From: Coriobacteriales bacterium OH1046 | GTDB taxonomy: Bacteria; Actinomycetota; Coriobacteriia; Coriobacteriales; Atopobiaceae | Length of the DNA: 64,000 bases | NCBI GenBank assembly: GCA_004010535.1 | Contig: RQYE01000008.1 | Location: forward strand, 49,136-113,135 | Reading direction: 5' to 3' | Part shown: positions 38,602 to 47,617 of the stretch, in pieces | Layout: every line of letters begins with the position of its first letter | Numbering within the stretch: position 1 is the stretch's first letter | Position numbers and translations under genes: made by a program | The notes under the pieces: model-generated | Told to the model about the DNA's origin: nothing | What the model saw: the letters and a program-made list of their open reading frames with translations, nothing else | The model's database searches: none

Positions 38602-39072
38602 ATGGACTACCACCTGCTCGCACGGCAACTCGAGGCGCTTTCGGAGGGGGAGCGATCGTGGCTCCCCCTCCTCTCCAACGCGTCAGCGCTCTTGGATGGG
38701 GCGCTCGACGACATCAACTGGGTGGGCTTCTATCTGGTGCAGGACGACGAGAAGGGCGTGCCCGAGCTCGTGCTCGGTCCCTTCCAAGGCAAGGTCGCCT
38801 GCGCCCGCATCGCTTGGGGCAGCGGTGTCTGCGGCACAGCGGCTGCCGCAGACACCGCCCAGCGCGTGGATGATGTCCACGAGTTCGCAGGCCACATCGC
38901 ATGCGATGGCGCATCGAACTCCGAGATGGTCTTTCCCCTCCACCGGGACGGCGCCGTATGGGGCGTCCTCGATATCGACAGCCCCTCTCCCGCACGCTTC
39001 TCGTCCGAGGATCAGGAAGGGCTCGAAACGTTCGTCCGGGCCTTGGAGGCGGCACTCGCGGCTACGCGGTAG
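38602..39072 (+). CDS. msrC: Free methionine-(R)-sulfoxide reductase (GAF domain)
   Basis: A protein of 156 aa forming a single GAF domain. The three redox cysteines Cys67, Cys77 and Cys101 have the 10- and 24-residue spacing of fRMsr enzymes (VACARIAWGSGVCGTA, IACDGASNSE). It reduces free, not protein-bound, Met-R-sulfoxide and so protects the methionine pool from oxidation. The start (ATG 38602) lies 4 bases after the stop of the GIDE-like gene, so the two may be cotranscribed. Confidence 0.9.
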   Translation: MDYHLLARQLEALSEGERSWLPLLSNASALLDGALDDINWVGFYLVQDDEKGVPELVLGPFQGKVACARIAWGSGVCGTAAAADTAQRVDDVHEFAGHIACDGASNSEMVFPLHRDGAVWGVLDIDSPSPARFSSEDQEGLETFVRALEAALAATR

Positions 39073-39106
39073 AATAGCCCTCGGCCACGGTTGTCGGGAG
39101 GTTTCC

Positions 39107-39769
39107 ATGCAGGATTACAAACGCGCATTCATCGAGTTCATGGTCGAGGCCGGCGTTCTCAGGTTCGGAGAATTCACCCTGAAGAGCGGTCGGACATCGC
39201 CCTATTTCATGAACGCGGGCGACTATGTCACGGGCGATCAGCTCCACCGCTTGGGATGCGCCTACGCACGCGCCGTCCACGACCGCTTCGGCCTCGACTT
39301 CGACGTGGTTTTCGGACCGGCTTATAAGGGGATCCCCCTTGCCGTCACGACCTGCATCGGCCTTTCCGAACTCTATGGCAAAGAGGCCCGCTACTGCGCA
39401 GATCGCAAGGAAGCCAAGGACCATGGGGCCGATACGGGCCGGTTTTTGGGAACGAGGCTCCACGACGGCGATCGCGTGGTCATCGTAGAGGACGTGACCA
39501 CCTCGGGCAAATCCATCGATGAGACCTATCCCAAGCTCAAGGAGGCTGCCGCTGTGAAGGTCGTCGGCCTCATGGTCTCGCTCGACCGCCAGGAAATCGG
39601 AGCAGGCGGCGCGAAGACCGCCCAAGAGGAGCTCTCCGATCGCTACGGTTTCCCGGTTGCCTCCATCGTCACGCTCGACGAGGTCATCGAGGCGCTCGAG
39701 GGCACCGTGATCACACCCGAGCTCAAGGCGGCGCTCGATGACTACCGTGCCCGATACGGCGTAGCATAG
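39107..39769 (+). CDS. pyrE: Orotate phosphoribosyltransferase
   Basis: A protein of 220 aa. The PRPP-binding motif VVIVEDVTTSGKS is at 124-136, and the N-terminal region (LKSGRTSPYFMNAG) matches PyrE. It converts orotate and PRPP to OMP in pyrimidine synthesis. GGGAGG lies before the ATG at 39107. It is isolated from other pyr genes. No PyrR or other leader structure was recognised. Confidence 0.93.
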   Translation: MQDYKRAFIEFMVEAGVLRFGEFTLKSGRTSPYFMNAGDYVTGDQLHRLGCAYARAVHDRFGLDFDVVFGPAYKGIPLAVTTCIGLSELYGKEARYCADRKEAKDHGADTGRFLGTRLHDGDRVVIVEDVTTSGKSIDETYPKLKEAAAVKVVGLMVSLDRQEIGAGGAKTAQEELSDRYGFPVASIVTLDEVIEALEGTVITPELKAALDDYRARYGVA

Positions 39770-39916
39770 GGATCATCGCCTGCAAGCTCCTGCGGGATGG
39801 GTCGTGAATCAGATCCGGAATATCGTTCAGCCGTATAGGCGCGGCTACCGTCTGCGGCTTTCTCAAGAACGCGGGCGGCATACCTTGCTACCATCTAATC
39901 GACAACCGCATACCCA

Positions 39917-40112
39917 CCGGATGAGAGGGTCGGGAGAGACCGCAGGAGCGGAGCCGAAGGGGAGGCGAGAACTCTCAGGCAAAAGGACCGGCCTTTGACG
40001 GAACCTTGGAAAGGCCGCTCGGCCACCGAAGAAGCAATCCGCGCGCCGCGCGGAGAATCTTTCAGGTTGCATGACAAGGGCGCAGATCAGCGGAGCAACC
40101 CGCTGGCTCTGG
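39917..40112 (+). ncRNA. Tandem glycine riboswitch
   Basis: The first aptamer (about 39917-39995) has GGGAGAGACC, GCCGAAGGGG and AACTCTCAGGCAAAAGGACC. The second (about 39999-40112) has GGAAAGGCC, CACCGAAGAAGCAA and AATCTTTCAGGTTGCATGAC. These are the conserved blocks of the tandem glycine aptamers. The linker is short. The second aptamer overlaps the terminator at 40077-40124, so glycine binding should relieve termination and switch on gcvT. Confidence 0.92.
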
Positions 40113-40124
40113 CCCTTTTCTTTT
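40077..40124 (+). terminator. Riboswitch expression-platform terminator
   Basis: GGGC at 40078 pairs with GCCC ending at 40115. The inner stem CAGCGG (40088-40093) pairs with CCGCTG (40099-40104). It is followed by TTTTCTTTT. It shares bases with the 3' end of the second glycine aptamer. Confidence 0.8.
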
Positions 40125-40139
40125 GAGAGGAGCGCGCAT

Positions 40140-41225
40140 ATGGATCGCAAGACACCCCTGTACGATATCCACATCGCCGAAGGAGGTAAGATCGTCCCCT
40201 TCGCAGGGTACCTGCTCCCCGTGCATTACGAGACCGGCATCATAGCCGAGCACGAGGCGGTGCGCACAGCCGCAGGCATGTTCGATGTATCCCACATGGG
40301 AGAATTCCTCCTCACCGGACCCACCGCGCTCGATTCGCTCAACCACCTCGTCACCAATGACTATTCGGCCATGCCCGTAGGCCGCGCACGCTACGGCGTG
40401 CTCTGCACCGAAGATGGCGGCTGCATCGATGACCTCATCGTCTACAAGTTCGCCGACGACGAATGGCTCATGGTCGTGAACGCCTCCAACCGCCTGAAGG
40501 ACTTCGCGCACATCTCGGAGAACCTGCTCGCAGGCACCCACTGCGAGGACGTCTCGGATTCCATCGCCCAGATCGCACTCCAAGGCCCCTGTTCCCGGGA
40601 TGTGCTCGCCAAGCTCTGCGATGCGGATAGGCTCCCTGCCGCATACTACACCTGCACCCGTCATGTGGACGTGGCGGGTATCGATGCACTCGTCTCGCAG
40701 ACGGGGTACACCGGCGAGTTCGGCTACGAGCTCTACGTTGCCGCCGATACGGGCGCTGAGCTCTGGTGGGCGCTCCGCGAGGCGGGCCGCTCCTGCGGCC
40801 TCATCCCCTGCGGGCTCGGCGCGCGGGATACGCTGCGCCTCGAGGCATCCATGCCGCTCTATGGCCACGAGATGGATGAGACCATCTCGCCCCTCGAATG
40901 CGGTCTCGATTTCGGCGTGCGCCTCGATAAAGACGGATTCATCGGTCGCGATGCGCTCATCGCCGCAGGAAAACCCGCACGCTGCCGTGTGGGCCTCGAA
41001 GCTGCGGGCCGCGGTATCATCCGCGAGCATCAGGACGTCTATATCGGCGACGAGCGCATCGGCCATACCACCTCGGGAACCTTCGCGCCGCATCTCAGGA
41101 AGGCCATCGCCATGGCGCTCGTCGGCTACGGCCATGCAACCATCGGCACCGAGGTCGAGGTGGATGTCCGTGGGCGACGCATAGCCGCCGTCATCGTCCC
41201 CATGCCGTTCTACAAGCATGCTTGA
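40140..41225 (+). CDS. gcvT: Glycine cleavage T protein (aminomethyltransferase)
   Basis: A protein of 361 aa, normal length. GcvT signatures: [28 protein letters not shown] and the C-terminal [16 protein letters not shown] segment. It transfers the methylene group from the lipoyl arm of H protein to tetrahydrofolate and releases ammonia. GAGAGGAG precedes the ATG at 40140. First gene of the operon under the glycine riboswitch. Confidence 0.95.
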   Translation: MDRKTPLYDIHIAEGGKIVPFAGYLLPVHYETGIIAEHEAVRTAAGMFDVSHMGEFLLTGPTALDSLNHLVTNDYSAMPVGRARYGVLCTEDGGCIDDLIVYKFADDEWLMVVNASNRLKDFAHISENLLAGTHCEDVSDSIAQIALQGPCSRDVLAKLCDADRLPAAYYTCTRHVDVAGIDALVSQTGYTGEFGYELYVAADTGAELWWALREAGRSCGLIPCGLGARDTLRLEASMPLYGHEMDETISPLECGLDFGVRLDKDGFIGRDALIAAGKPARCRVGLEAAGRGIIREHQDVYIGDERIGHTTSGTFAPHLRKAIAMALVGYGHATIGTEVEVDVRGRRIAAVIVPMPFYKHA

Positions 41226-41249
41226 TGATCCAGAGAAAGGAAAGCCGCC

Positions 41250-41630
41250 ATGTCCACCATTCCCGAAAACCTCCGCTACACCGCTTCCCATGAATGGGTC
41301 TCCGAAGAGGATGGGATCTTCACCATCGGGCTCACCGATTTCGCGCAGAACTCCCTCGGCGACCTCGTCTTCGTCAATCTCCCGCAGGTCGGCGACGAGG
41401 TCGTGGCCGGGGAGTCCTTCTCCGACGTCGAGTCCGTCAAGGCCGTCTCCGATATCTTCTCCCCCGTCTCCGGCACCATCATCGAGGTCAACGAGGAACT
41501 TGCCGATGCCCCCGAGCTCATCAACGAGGATCCTTATGGCGCGTGGCTCGTGCGCGTGGGCGGGGTCACGGAATCCGAGGATCTGCTCGGCGCCGAGGCC
41601 TACGCGGAGGTCTGCGAGAGCGAGGAGTAG
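41250..41630 (+). CDS. gcvH: Glycine cleavage H protein
   Basis: A protein of 126 aa. The lipoylated Lys64 lies in DVESVKAVSDIF. It shuttles the aminomethyl group between the P, T and L proteins. GAAAGG lies before the ATG. The next gene starts 2 bases after its stop. Confidence 0.95.
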   Translation: MSTIPENLRYTASHEWVSEEDGIFTIGLTDFAQNSLGDLVFVNLPQVGDEVVAGESFSDVESVKAVSDIFSPVSGTIIEVNEELADAPELINEDPYGAWLVRVGGVTESEDLLGAEAYAEVCESEE

Positions 41631-41632
41631 AC

Positions 41633-42940
41633 GTGGGAAGCTACATTCCGGCAGATACCCGCGAGACGGACGCGATGCTCGATGCCGTGGGCGTCGCATC
41701 GTTCGACGAGCTCTACAGGCAGGTGCCGCCCGAAGCACGCATCGACCATCTCGACATCGCGCCCGGTGTGAGCGAGATCGAGGCCCTTGCGCACATGGAG
41801 CAGCTTGCCGAGAGGAACACGCGCTTCGCAAGCGTCTTCCGCGGTGCCGGCGCCTATCGCCACTACATCCCCGCCATCGTGAGGACCGTCACCGCAAAAG
41901 AGGAGTTCCTCACGGCCTACACACCCTACCAAGCCGAGATCAGCCAAGGCGTGCTCCAGTCCATCTTCGAGTACCAGACGCAGGTATGCGAGCTCACCGG
42001 CATGGATGTCTCCAATGCGAGCGTCTACGACGGGGCCACCGCTGCGGCCGAGGGCCTGCTCATGTGCCTTGATCGCAGGCGCGACGCCGTCGTGGTCTCG
42101 GGTACGGCGCATCCCCAGACCATCGAGACCATCCGCACCTACTGCGCAAGCCGCAAAGTGTCCTGCACCGTCGTTGCTGCAACGGCAGACCTTTCCACCG
42201 ATGCCGCCGGAATCGCTGCGGCGCTCGATGCGACGGTCGCCGCCGTCTATGTCCAAAGCCCCAACTACTACGGCATCATCGAGGACGTGGGCGCGCTTGC
42301 CGAGGCAGCCCATGGGGCGGGCGCGAAGCTCGTGCAGGGATTCAATCCCATCTCGCTCGGCCTCATCAGGACGCCCGGCGAGCACGGTGCCGATATCGCC
42401 GTGGGCGAGGGCCAGTGCCTAGGGCTTCCGCTCGGCTTCGGCGGACCGTACCTGGGCATCATGTGCGCGGATAAGGGCATGGTGCGCAAGCTTCCCGGCC
42501 GCATCGTGGGCGAGACGGCCGACGCAGACGGACGCCGCGCCTTCGTCCTCACGCTGCAGGCGCGCGAGCAGCATATCCGCCGCGAGAAGGCATCGTCCAA
42601 TATCTGCTCGAACGAGGCGCTCTGCGCCATGGCCGCCTCGGCCTACCTGGCGGCCCTCGGCGATGCGGGCCTTGCGCGCGTTGCCGAGCTCTCGTATGCG
42701 CATGCCCACTACCTGGCCGATCGTCTGGGCGAGATGGGATTTGCGCTCCTCTCGGACAAGCCCTTCTTCAACGAGTTCGCCACCTCCTGCCCGAAAGACG
42801 CCGCGATCATCGAGGAGGCCTTGGCAGAGCGGGGGATCCTCTCCGGCCTTCCCCTGCCCGAGGGCATGCTCTGGTGCGCCACCGAGCTCAACACCAAGAT
42901 CGAGATCGATGCGCTCATCGACGCGCTGAGGGAGGTGTAG
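41633..42940 (+). CDS. gcvPA: Glycine dehydrogenase (decarboxylating) subunit 1
   Basis: A protein of 435 aa, the N-terminal half of split P protein. It begins at GTG (41633), with GAGGAG overlapping the gcvH stop. Typical segments are YIPADTRETDAML, GAGAYRHYIPAI, TAYTPYQAEISQGVLQ and GMDVSNASVYDGATA. It forms the heterotetramer with subunit 2 that decarboxylates glycine. Translational coupling to gcvH is likely. Confidence 0.93.
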   Translation: MGSYIPADTRETDAMLDAVGVASFDELYRQVPPEARIDHLDIAPGVSEIEALAHMEQLAERNTRFASVFRGAGAYRHYIPAIVRTVTAKEEFLTAYTPYQAEISQGVLQSIFEYQTQVCELTGMDVSNASVYDGATAAAEGLLMCLDRRRDAVVVSGTAHPQTIETIRTYCASRKVSCTVVAATADLSTDAAGIAAALDATVAAVYVQSPNYYGIIEDVGALAEAAHGAGAKLVQGFNPISLGLIRTPGEHGADIAVGEGQCLGLPLGFGGPYLGIMCADKGMVRKLPGRIVGETADADGRRAFVLTLQAREQHIRREKASSNICSNEALCAMAASAYLAALGDAGLARVAELSYAHAHYLADRLGEMGFALLSDKPFFNEFATSCPKDAAIIEEALAERGILSGLPLPEGMLWCATELNTKIEIDALIDALREV

Positions 42941-42943
42941 GCC

Positions 42944-44386
42944 GTGAAGCTCCTGTTCGAGAGAAGCACTGCGGGTCATAGGCACACCATCATGCCCGAA
43001 CTCGATGTTGCGGTACCCGAGCTTCCGAGCAGCCTGCGGCGCGCGACCCGCCCGCACCTGCCCGAGATCTCCGAGATCGAGCTCGGACGCCACTATACCG
43101 AGCTTGCCAAGCAGACCCACGGGGTGAACGACGGCTTCTATCCGCTGGGATCGTGCACCATGAAGTACAATCCGCGCGTGAATGAGGCTGCGGCCGCACT
43201 TCCCGGTTTCACCGACATCCATCCGCTCCAGCCCGTCTCCACGATCCAAGGGGCCCTCGGGGTGCTCGCCGAGGCCGCCGACCTGCTCGCCGAGATCTGC
43301 GGCATGGACGCGGTGACGCTGCAGCCCGCAGCCGGGGCGCACGGGGAGTACACGGGCCTTTTGCTTATCCGCGCCTACCATCTGGATCGCGGAGACACCG
43401 GGCGCACCGAGATCATCGTCCCCGACTCCGCCCACGGCACCAATCCTGCGAGCGCCGCCATGACGGGCTTCACCGTGGTATCGGTGCCGAGCAATGCGGA
43501 AGGCGGCGTCGATCTGGGTGCGCTCCGCGCGGCCGTGGGCGAGAACACGGCGGGCCTCATGCTCACCAATCCCAACACGCTCGGCCTCTTCGATCCCAAT
43601 ATCCTCGAAATCACCCGCATCGTCCACGAGGCGGGCGGCCTGTGCTACTACGATGGCGCCAACCTCAACGCCGTCATGGGCCATGTGCGCCCCGGTGACA
43701 TGGGCTTCGACTGCATGCATGTGAACCTGCATAAGACCTTCTCGACGCCCCATGGCGGCGGCGGGCCCGGATCGGGTCCCGTGGGCTGCAAGGACTTCCT
43801 CGCGGCGTATATGCCCGGACCCTTGGTGCGCAGGGGTGCCGGAGGATACGAGTTCTTCGCACCCGAGAAGAGCGTGGGCCGCGTGCGCAGCTTCCACGGC
43901 AACTTCCTCGTGGTGGTGCGCGCGCTCGCCTATATGGTCATGCTGGGTTCCGAAGGCTTGGCCGAGGCGTCGGCACATGCCGTGCTCAATGCCAACTATC
44001 TCCTCAAGCGCCTCTGCGGCCAATGGTCCATACCCTTCGGCGAGCCGTGCATGCACGAGTTCGTCATCGACGTGGCACCGCTCAAGGCGAAGACCTCCGT
44101 CTCGGCCATGGACGTCGCCAAGCGCATGCTCGATTTCGGCATCCATCCGCCCACCATGTACTTCCCGCTCATCGTGCACGAGGCACTCATGGTGGAGCCC
44201 ACCGAGACCGAGAGCAGGGAAGAACTCGATACCTTCGTCGATATCATGGATGCCATCTATCGGGAAGCGCTCGAGACGGGCGAGGAGCTCCATGGGGCAC
44301 CGTTCGGCTGCGCCATCGGACGTCCCGACGAGGTGGCTGCCGCACGCAACCCGCGCGTGCGCTACGACTTCGGAGGCGAGCGGTGA
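42944..44386 (+). CDS. gcvPB: Glycine dehydrogenase (decarboxylating) subunit 2
   Basis: A protein of 480 aa with the PLP lysine at about residue 264 (HVNLHKTFSTPHGGGGPGSG). Starts at GTG three bases after the gcvPA stop. It carries the catalytic PLP of the split P protein. Its TGA overlaps the GTG of lplA by two bases. Confidence 0.95.
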   Translation: MKLLFERSTAGHRHTIMPELDVAVPELPSSLRRATRPHLPEISEIELGRHYTELAKQTHGVNDGFYPLGSCTMKYNPRVNEAAAALPGFTDIHPLQPVSTIQGALGVLAEAADLLAEICGMDAVTLQPAAGAHGEYTGLLLIRAYHLDRGDTGRTEIIVPDSAHGTNPASAAMTGFTVVSVPSNAEGGVDLGALRAAVGENTAGLMLTNPNTLGLFDPNILEITRIVHEAGGLCYYDGANLNAVMGHVRPGDMGFDCMHVNLHKTFSTPHGGGGPGSGPVGCKDFLAAYMPGPLVRRGAGGYEFFAPEKSVGRVRSFHGNFLVVVRALAYMVMLGSEGLAEASAHAVLNANYLLKRLCGQWSIPFGEPCMHEFVIDVAPLKAKTSVSAMDVAKRMLDFGIHPPTMYFPLIVHEALMVEPTETESREELDTFVDIMDAIYREALETGEELHGAPFGCAIGRPDEVAAARNPRVRYDFGGER

Positions 44387-45357
44387 TCGTACGCTGCTCA
44401 ACGTACGAGACGGGCCAGGTTGACCCCCACGTCAACCTGGCCCGCGAGGAATGCCTGCTCGATGCCGTGGAGCCCGGGCAGGCCATCCTCTACCTCTGGC
44501 AGAACGAGCGCACCGTGGTCATCGGGCGCAACCAGAACGCGCTCGATGAGTGCGACGTGGTCGCGCTCGAAGCCGAGGGCGGCACGCTCGCCCGACGCCT
44601 CTCGGGCGGCGGAGCCGTCTACCACGATTTGGGCAACCTCAACTTCACCTTCCTCGTCCCCACCGCCGATTGGAACCTCGATCTGCAGACCAAGGTGCTC
44701 ACGCGCGCGCTCGCAGCTTTGGGCATACACGCCGAGAAGGGCGGCCGCAACGATCTCTCGATCGGGGGGCGCAAGTTCTCGGGCCACGCCTACTACCATC
44801 GCAGCGGGAAGAGCTACCACCATGGGACCCTGATGGTGCACGTCGATCCCGAGCGCCTTTCCCGCTACCTCACGGTCTCGCCGCTCAAACTCGGGCCCAA
44901 GGGAGTCTCCTCGGTGCGGTCGCGCGTGATGAACCTCGTCGACGCCGCTCCCAACCTCACCATCGGCGATCTCAAAGCGGCGCTGGCAGAAGCGTTCCCA
45001 ACGGTACTCGGCGCACGCGGCGAAGTGCTCGACGGGGATCCGATCGCGGAGGAGGTGCTCGCGCGCACCGCCGAACGCTACCGTTCCCGAGCGTGGGTCC
45101 TCCGCGATACGCGCGTATTCGACATAACGCGGCAAGCGCGCTTCTCATGGGGTACGGTACGGCTGGACTATTCGACCGGGCAGGGCGTCATCTGCGACGC
45201 GGCGCTCTATTCCGATGGACTCGAGGCCGATGCCATCGAGGCGATACCCGCTGCGCTTGCAGGTTGCACCCTCGATCGGGTCCTCGTGCAGGAGCGCTTG
45301 GGGACCATCGGCGTGCCGGAGGAGATGGCACGCGATCTTGCAGCGCTGCTCGCATAG
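44383..45357 (+). CDS. lplA: Lipoate-protein ligase A
   Basis: A protein of 324 aa. Motifs RRLSGGGAVYHDLGNLNF, GRNDLSIGGRKFSGHA (catalytic Lys) and a C-terminal LplA domain. It activates lipoate with ATP and attaches it to GcvH. The GTG start at 44383 overlaps the gcvPB stop. Its presence inside the gcv operon suggests that lipoate is salvaged rather than made. Confidence 0.9.
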   Translation: MIVRCSTYETGQVDPHVNLAREECLLDAVEPGQAILYLWQNERTVVIGRNQNALDECDVVALEAEGGTLARRLSGGGAVYHDLGNLNFTFLVPTADWNLDLQTKVLTRALAALGIHAEKGGRNDLSIGGRKFSGHAYYHRSGKSYHHGTLMVHVDPERLSRYLTVSPLKLGPKGVSSVRSRVMNLVDAAPNLTIGDLKAALAEAFPTVLGARGEVLDGDPIAEEVLARTAERYRSRAWVLRDTRVFDITRQARFSWGTVRLDYSTGQGVICDAALYSDGLEADAIEAIPAALAGCTLDRVLVQERLGTIGVPEEMARDLAALLA

Positions 45358-45372
45358 GAGACGGGAGACGAG

Positions 45373-46695
45373 ATGGGTTTCGATGTGGCGATCATCGGCG
45401 GAGGACCTGGCGGCTGCACGGCGGCGGACGAGGTGGCCGCATACGGCCTCTCGGTCGTGCTCTTCGAAGCCGGTATGCTGGGCGGCACCTGCCTGAATCG
45501 CGGATGCATTCCCACGAAGGCCCTGCTCCACGAGGCGGCACTCGGCATAAGCGACCCCGCCACGCTTCGCGAGAAGCGCGCTGATACGGTATCTGCGCTG
45601 CGTGGGGGCATAGAGAAGCTCATGAAGGTGCGCAAGGTCACCGTCGTGCAGGGCTTCGCACAGATCACGGGACCGGGCCGCGTCTCCTGCGATGGAGAGC
45701 TGTACGAGGCGCGCGACATCATCGTAGCCTCAGGATCGGTCCCGAGCATCCCGCCCATCGCGGGCGCAGATCTGCCGGGTGTCTACACAAGCAACGATGT
45801 TCTGGAGGGTGTGGGCATCATGCCCCGCTCGCTTGCCATCATAGGCGGCGGCGTCATCGGCATGGAATTCGCGCTCCTCTTCGCGCAGACGGGGGCCGCA
45901 GTGCAGGTGCTGGAGGCCATGGATCGCATCCTTCCGCCTTTCGACAGGGAAATCGCGCAACGTGTTGCCCTGCATGCCAAGAAACACGGGATCGCCATCG
46001 AGGCGTCAGTTCAGGTCCAGCGCATCGAGGGGGCGCCGGGGGAGATGCGCGTCTCGTATGCGGACAAGCGCGGGCAACCGCGCACGCTTGTCTGCGAGGG
46101 CGTCCTCATCGCCACCGGCAGGCATGCGAACACGGGGGGGCTCTTCGCCGATGGTGCGCTGCCCGAGCTGGAGCGCGGGGCGATCGTCGCCGACGAGCGC
46201 GGGCGGACGAGCGTCGCCCATCTTTGGGTGATCGGCGACGCGCGCGCCCGCACCGTCCAGCTCGCGCATGCAGCAGAGGCGCAGGCGCGCAATGTCGCAG
46301 CCTGCATCGCGGGAAGGAAGCCGCCTGTCAACGAGGACCTTATCCCCTCCTGCATCTACCTCTCCCCCGAAGTCGCGAGCGTGGGGCTCACCGAGGATGA
46401 GGCAAAGGCGCAGGGACGGGCCGTCATCTGCGGCAAGGCGCTCACGGGGGCCAACGGCAAGTGCCTGATCGAGGGTTCTGGGAGCGGATATGCGAAATTG
46501 GTCTGCGACGCCCAGACGCACGTCGTCTTGGGAAGCCAACTCGTATGCCCCCGCGCAAGCGATATGGTCGCCGAACTGGCATTGGCCATCAACCTAGGTG
46601 CCACGGCAGAGCAGCTGGCAGCGACCGTCCACCCCCACCCCACCATCTCCGAGATGATAGGCGAAGCGGCACGGATCATCTGCAGGGAGCACTGA
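45373..46695 (+). CDS. lpd: Dihydrolipoyl dehydrogenase (L protein)
   Basis: A protein of 440 aa. FAD motif (VAIIGGGPGGCTAADE), redox-active Cys40 and Cys45 (GGTCLNRGCIPTKA), NAD motif (AIIGGGVIGMEFALL) and the C-terminal His-Glu pair (HPHPTISEMIGEAA). It reoxidises the lipoyl arm of H protein with NAD+. It is the last gene of the gcv operon, followed by the palindrome at 46701. Confidence 0.94.
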   Translation: MGFDVAIIGGGPGGCTAADEVAAYGLSVVLFEAGMLGGTCLNRGCIPTKALLHEAALGISDPATLREKRADTVSALRGGIEKLMKVRKVTVVQGFAQITGPGRVSCDGELYEARDIIVASGSVPSIPPIAGADLPGVYTSNDVLEGVGIMPRSLAIIGGGVIGMEFALLFAQTGAAVQVLEAMDRILPPFDREIAQRVALHAKKHGIAIEASVQVQRIEGAPGEMRVSYADKRGQPRTLVCEGVLIATGRHANTGGLFADGALPELERGAIVADERGRTSVAHLWVIGDARARTVQLAHAAEAQARNVAACIAGRKPPVNEDLIPSCIYLSPEVASVGLTEDEAKAQGRAVICGKALTGANGKCLIEGSGSGYAKLVCDAQTHVVLGSQLVCPRASDMVAELALAINLGATAEQLAATVHPHPTISEMIGEAARIICREH

Positions 46696-46700
46696 TCCGT

Positions 46701-46773
46701 GGCGCGACAAGGGGACAGGTCATTTGTCACGCCTCTTACGGGCGTGACAAATGACCTGTCCCCTTGTCGCGCC
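46701..46773. repeat. Palindrome family copy 2, perfect 33-bp arms
   Basis: The arms 46701-46733 and 46741-46773 are exact reverse complements around a 7-base loop. It fills the gap between the convergent lpd and mtnN genes almost to the base (stop codons at 46695 and 46776). Two-way terminator role inferred. Confidence 0.9.
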
Positions 46774-46775
46774 CG

Positions 46776-47486
46776 TCACGCGAGGCGGGCGGCAAGCCTC
46801 CTGCACATCTCGCCTACCACATCGGCGCCTTGATGGGAGGCGATCACTTCGAAGTTGGGGTAGTCTATCCCGGCCAAGCCATCCGCCTTGTCGGAAATCG
46901 CGCGCAGAACCACGAAGGGCAGCTCGTTGAGATAGGCTGCCTGTGCCACCGCAGCACCCTCCATCTCGCAGCAGAGCGCGCCAAAGGTCGTCGCGATGAA
47001 CTCCTTCTGGGCAGATGAGCTCACGAACTGGTCGCCCGACGCCACGCGCCCTTCGAAAACCGAGATATCGGAGGATACCGCGCGCGTAGCCTCGACGGCA
47101 AGCTTGCGGAGCTCGGCATCCGCCTTAAAGCCCAAGGTATCGTAACCGGGGATCTGGCCCTTGGGATAGCCGAATTCCCCCACGTTGAAATCATGCTGGA
47201 CGCAGTCGGTCGAGACGACCATATCGCCGATATCGATGCGCGCATCGAGCGAACCAGCGATGCCCGTGAAGATGAGATGGGTGGGCCCGAAGCGGTCGAT
47301 GAGGGTCTGGGCGCAGACGGCGGCGCTCACCTTGCCGATGCCGCAGGCCACAAGCACGACGGGAGCCCCCTCGAGCATGCCCTCATAGTAGTCGCGACTC
47401 CCGTAGCTCTCTACCCGAACGTATTGGAGACGCTCGCGGAGCAGCTCGACTTCGGATTCCATCGCACCGATGATAGCGATCTTCAT
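46776..47486 (-). CDS. mtnN: 5'-methylthioadenosine/S-adenosylhomocysteine nucleosidase
   Basis: A protein of 236 aa. Family segments MKIAIIGAMESEVELLRE, FTGIAGSLDARIDIGDMVVS, CEMEGAAVAQAAY and RAISDKADG are all present. It splits adenine from MTA and SAH, feeding the activated methyl cycle. The ATG at 47486 has AAGAAGGGA upstream; the longer frame is not supported. Confidence 0.92.
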   Translation of the reverse strand: MKIAIIGAMESEVELLRERLQYVRVESYGSRDYYEGMLEGAPVVLVACGIGKVSAAVCAQTLIDRFGPTHLIFTGIAGSLDARIDIGDMVVSTDCVQHDFNVGEFGYPKGQIPGYDTLGFKADAELRKLAVEATRAVSSDISVFEGRVASGDQFVSSSAQKEFIATTFGALCCEMEGAAVAQAAYLNELPFVVLRAISDKADGLAGIDYPNFEVIASHQGADVVGEMCRRLAARLA

Positions 47487-47617
47487 GTCGATTCCCTTCT
47501 TCGACCGGAGCGCACGCAGAAAAGGCCGGGCCATGGCCTCGGGCCTTGGAGAGGCGATTCCTCCCCCGCCGAGAAAGCGTATGCCGCTTCCATGCTTCCT
47601 CCCCATATCCTAGCCTC

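Noticed and set aside
39800..39916. tRNA gene before the glycine riboswitch
   Set aside because: No cloverleaf or TTCGA arm could be formed; the conserved blocks belong to the riboswitch aptamers.
42419..44401. 660-codon open frame on the minus strand
   Set aside because: Antisense to the gcvPA/gcvPB genes; no domain-like pattern, and the sense frames are unmistakable.
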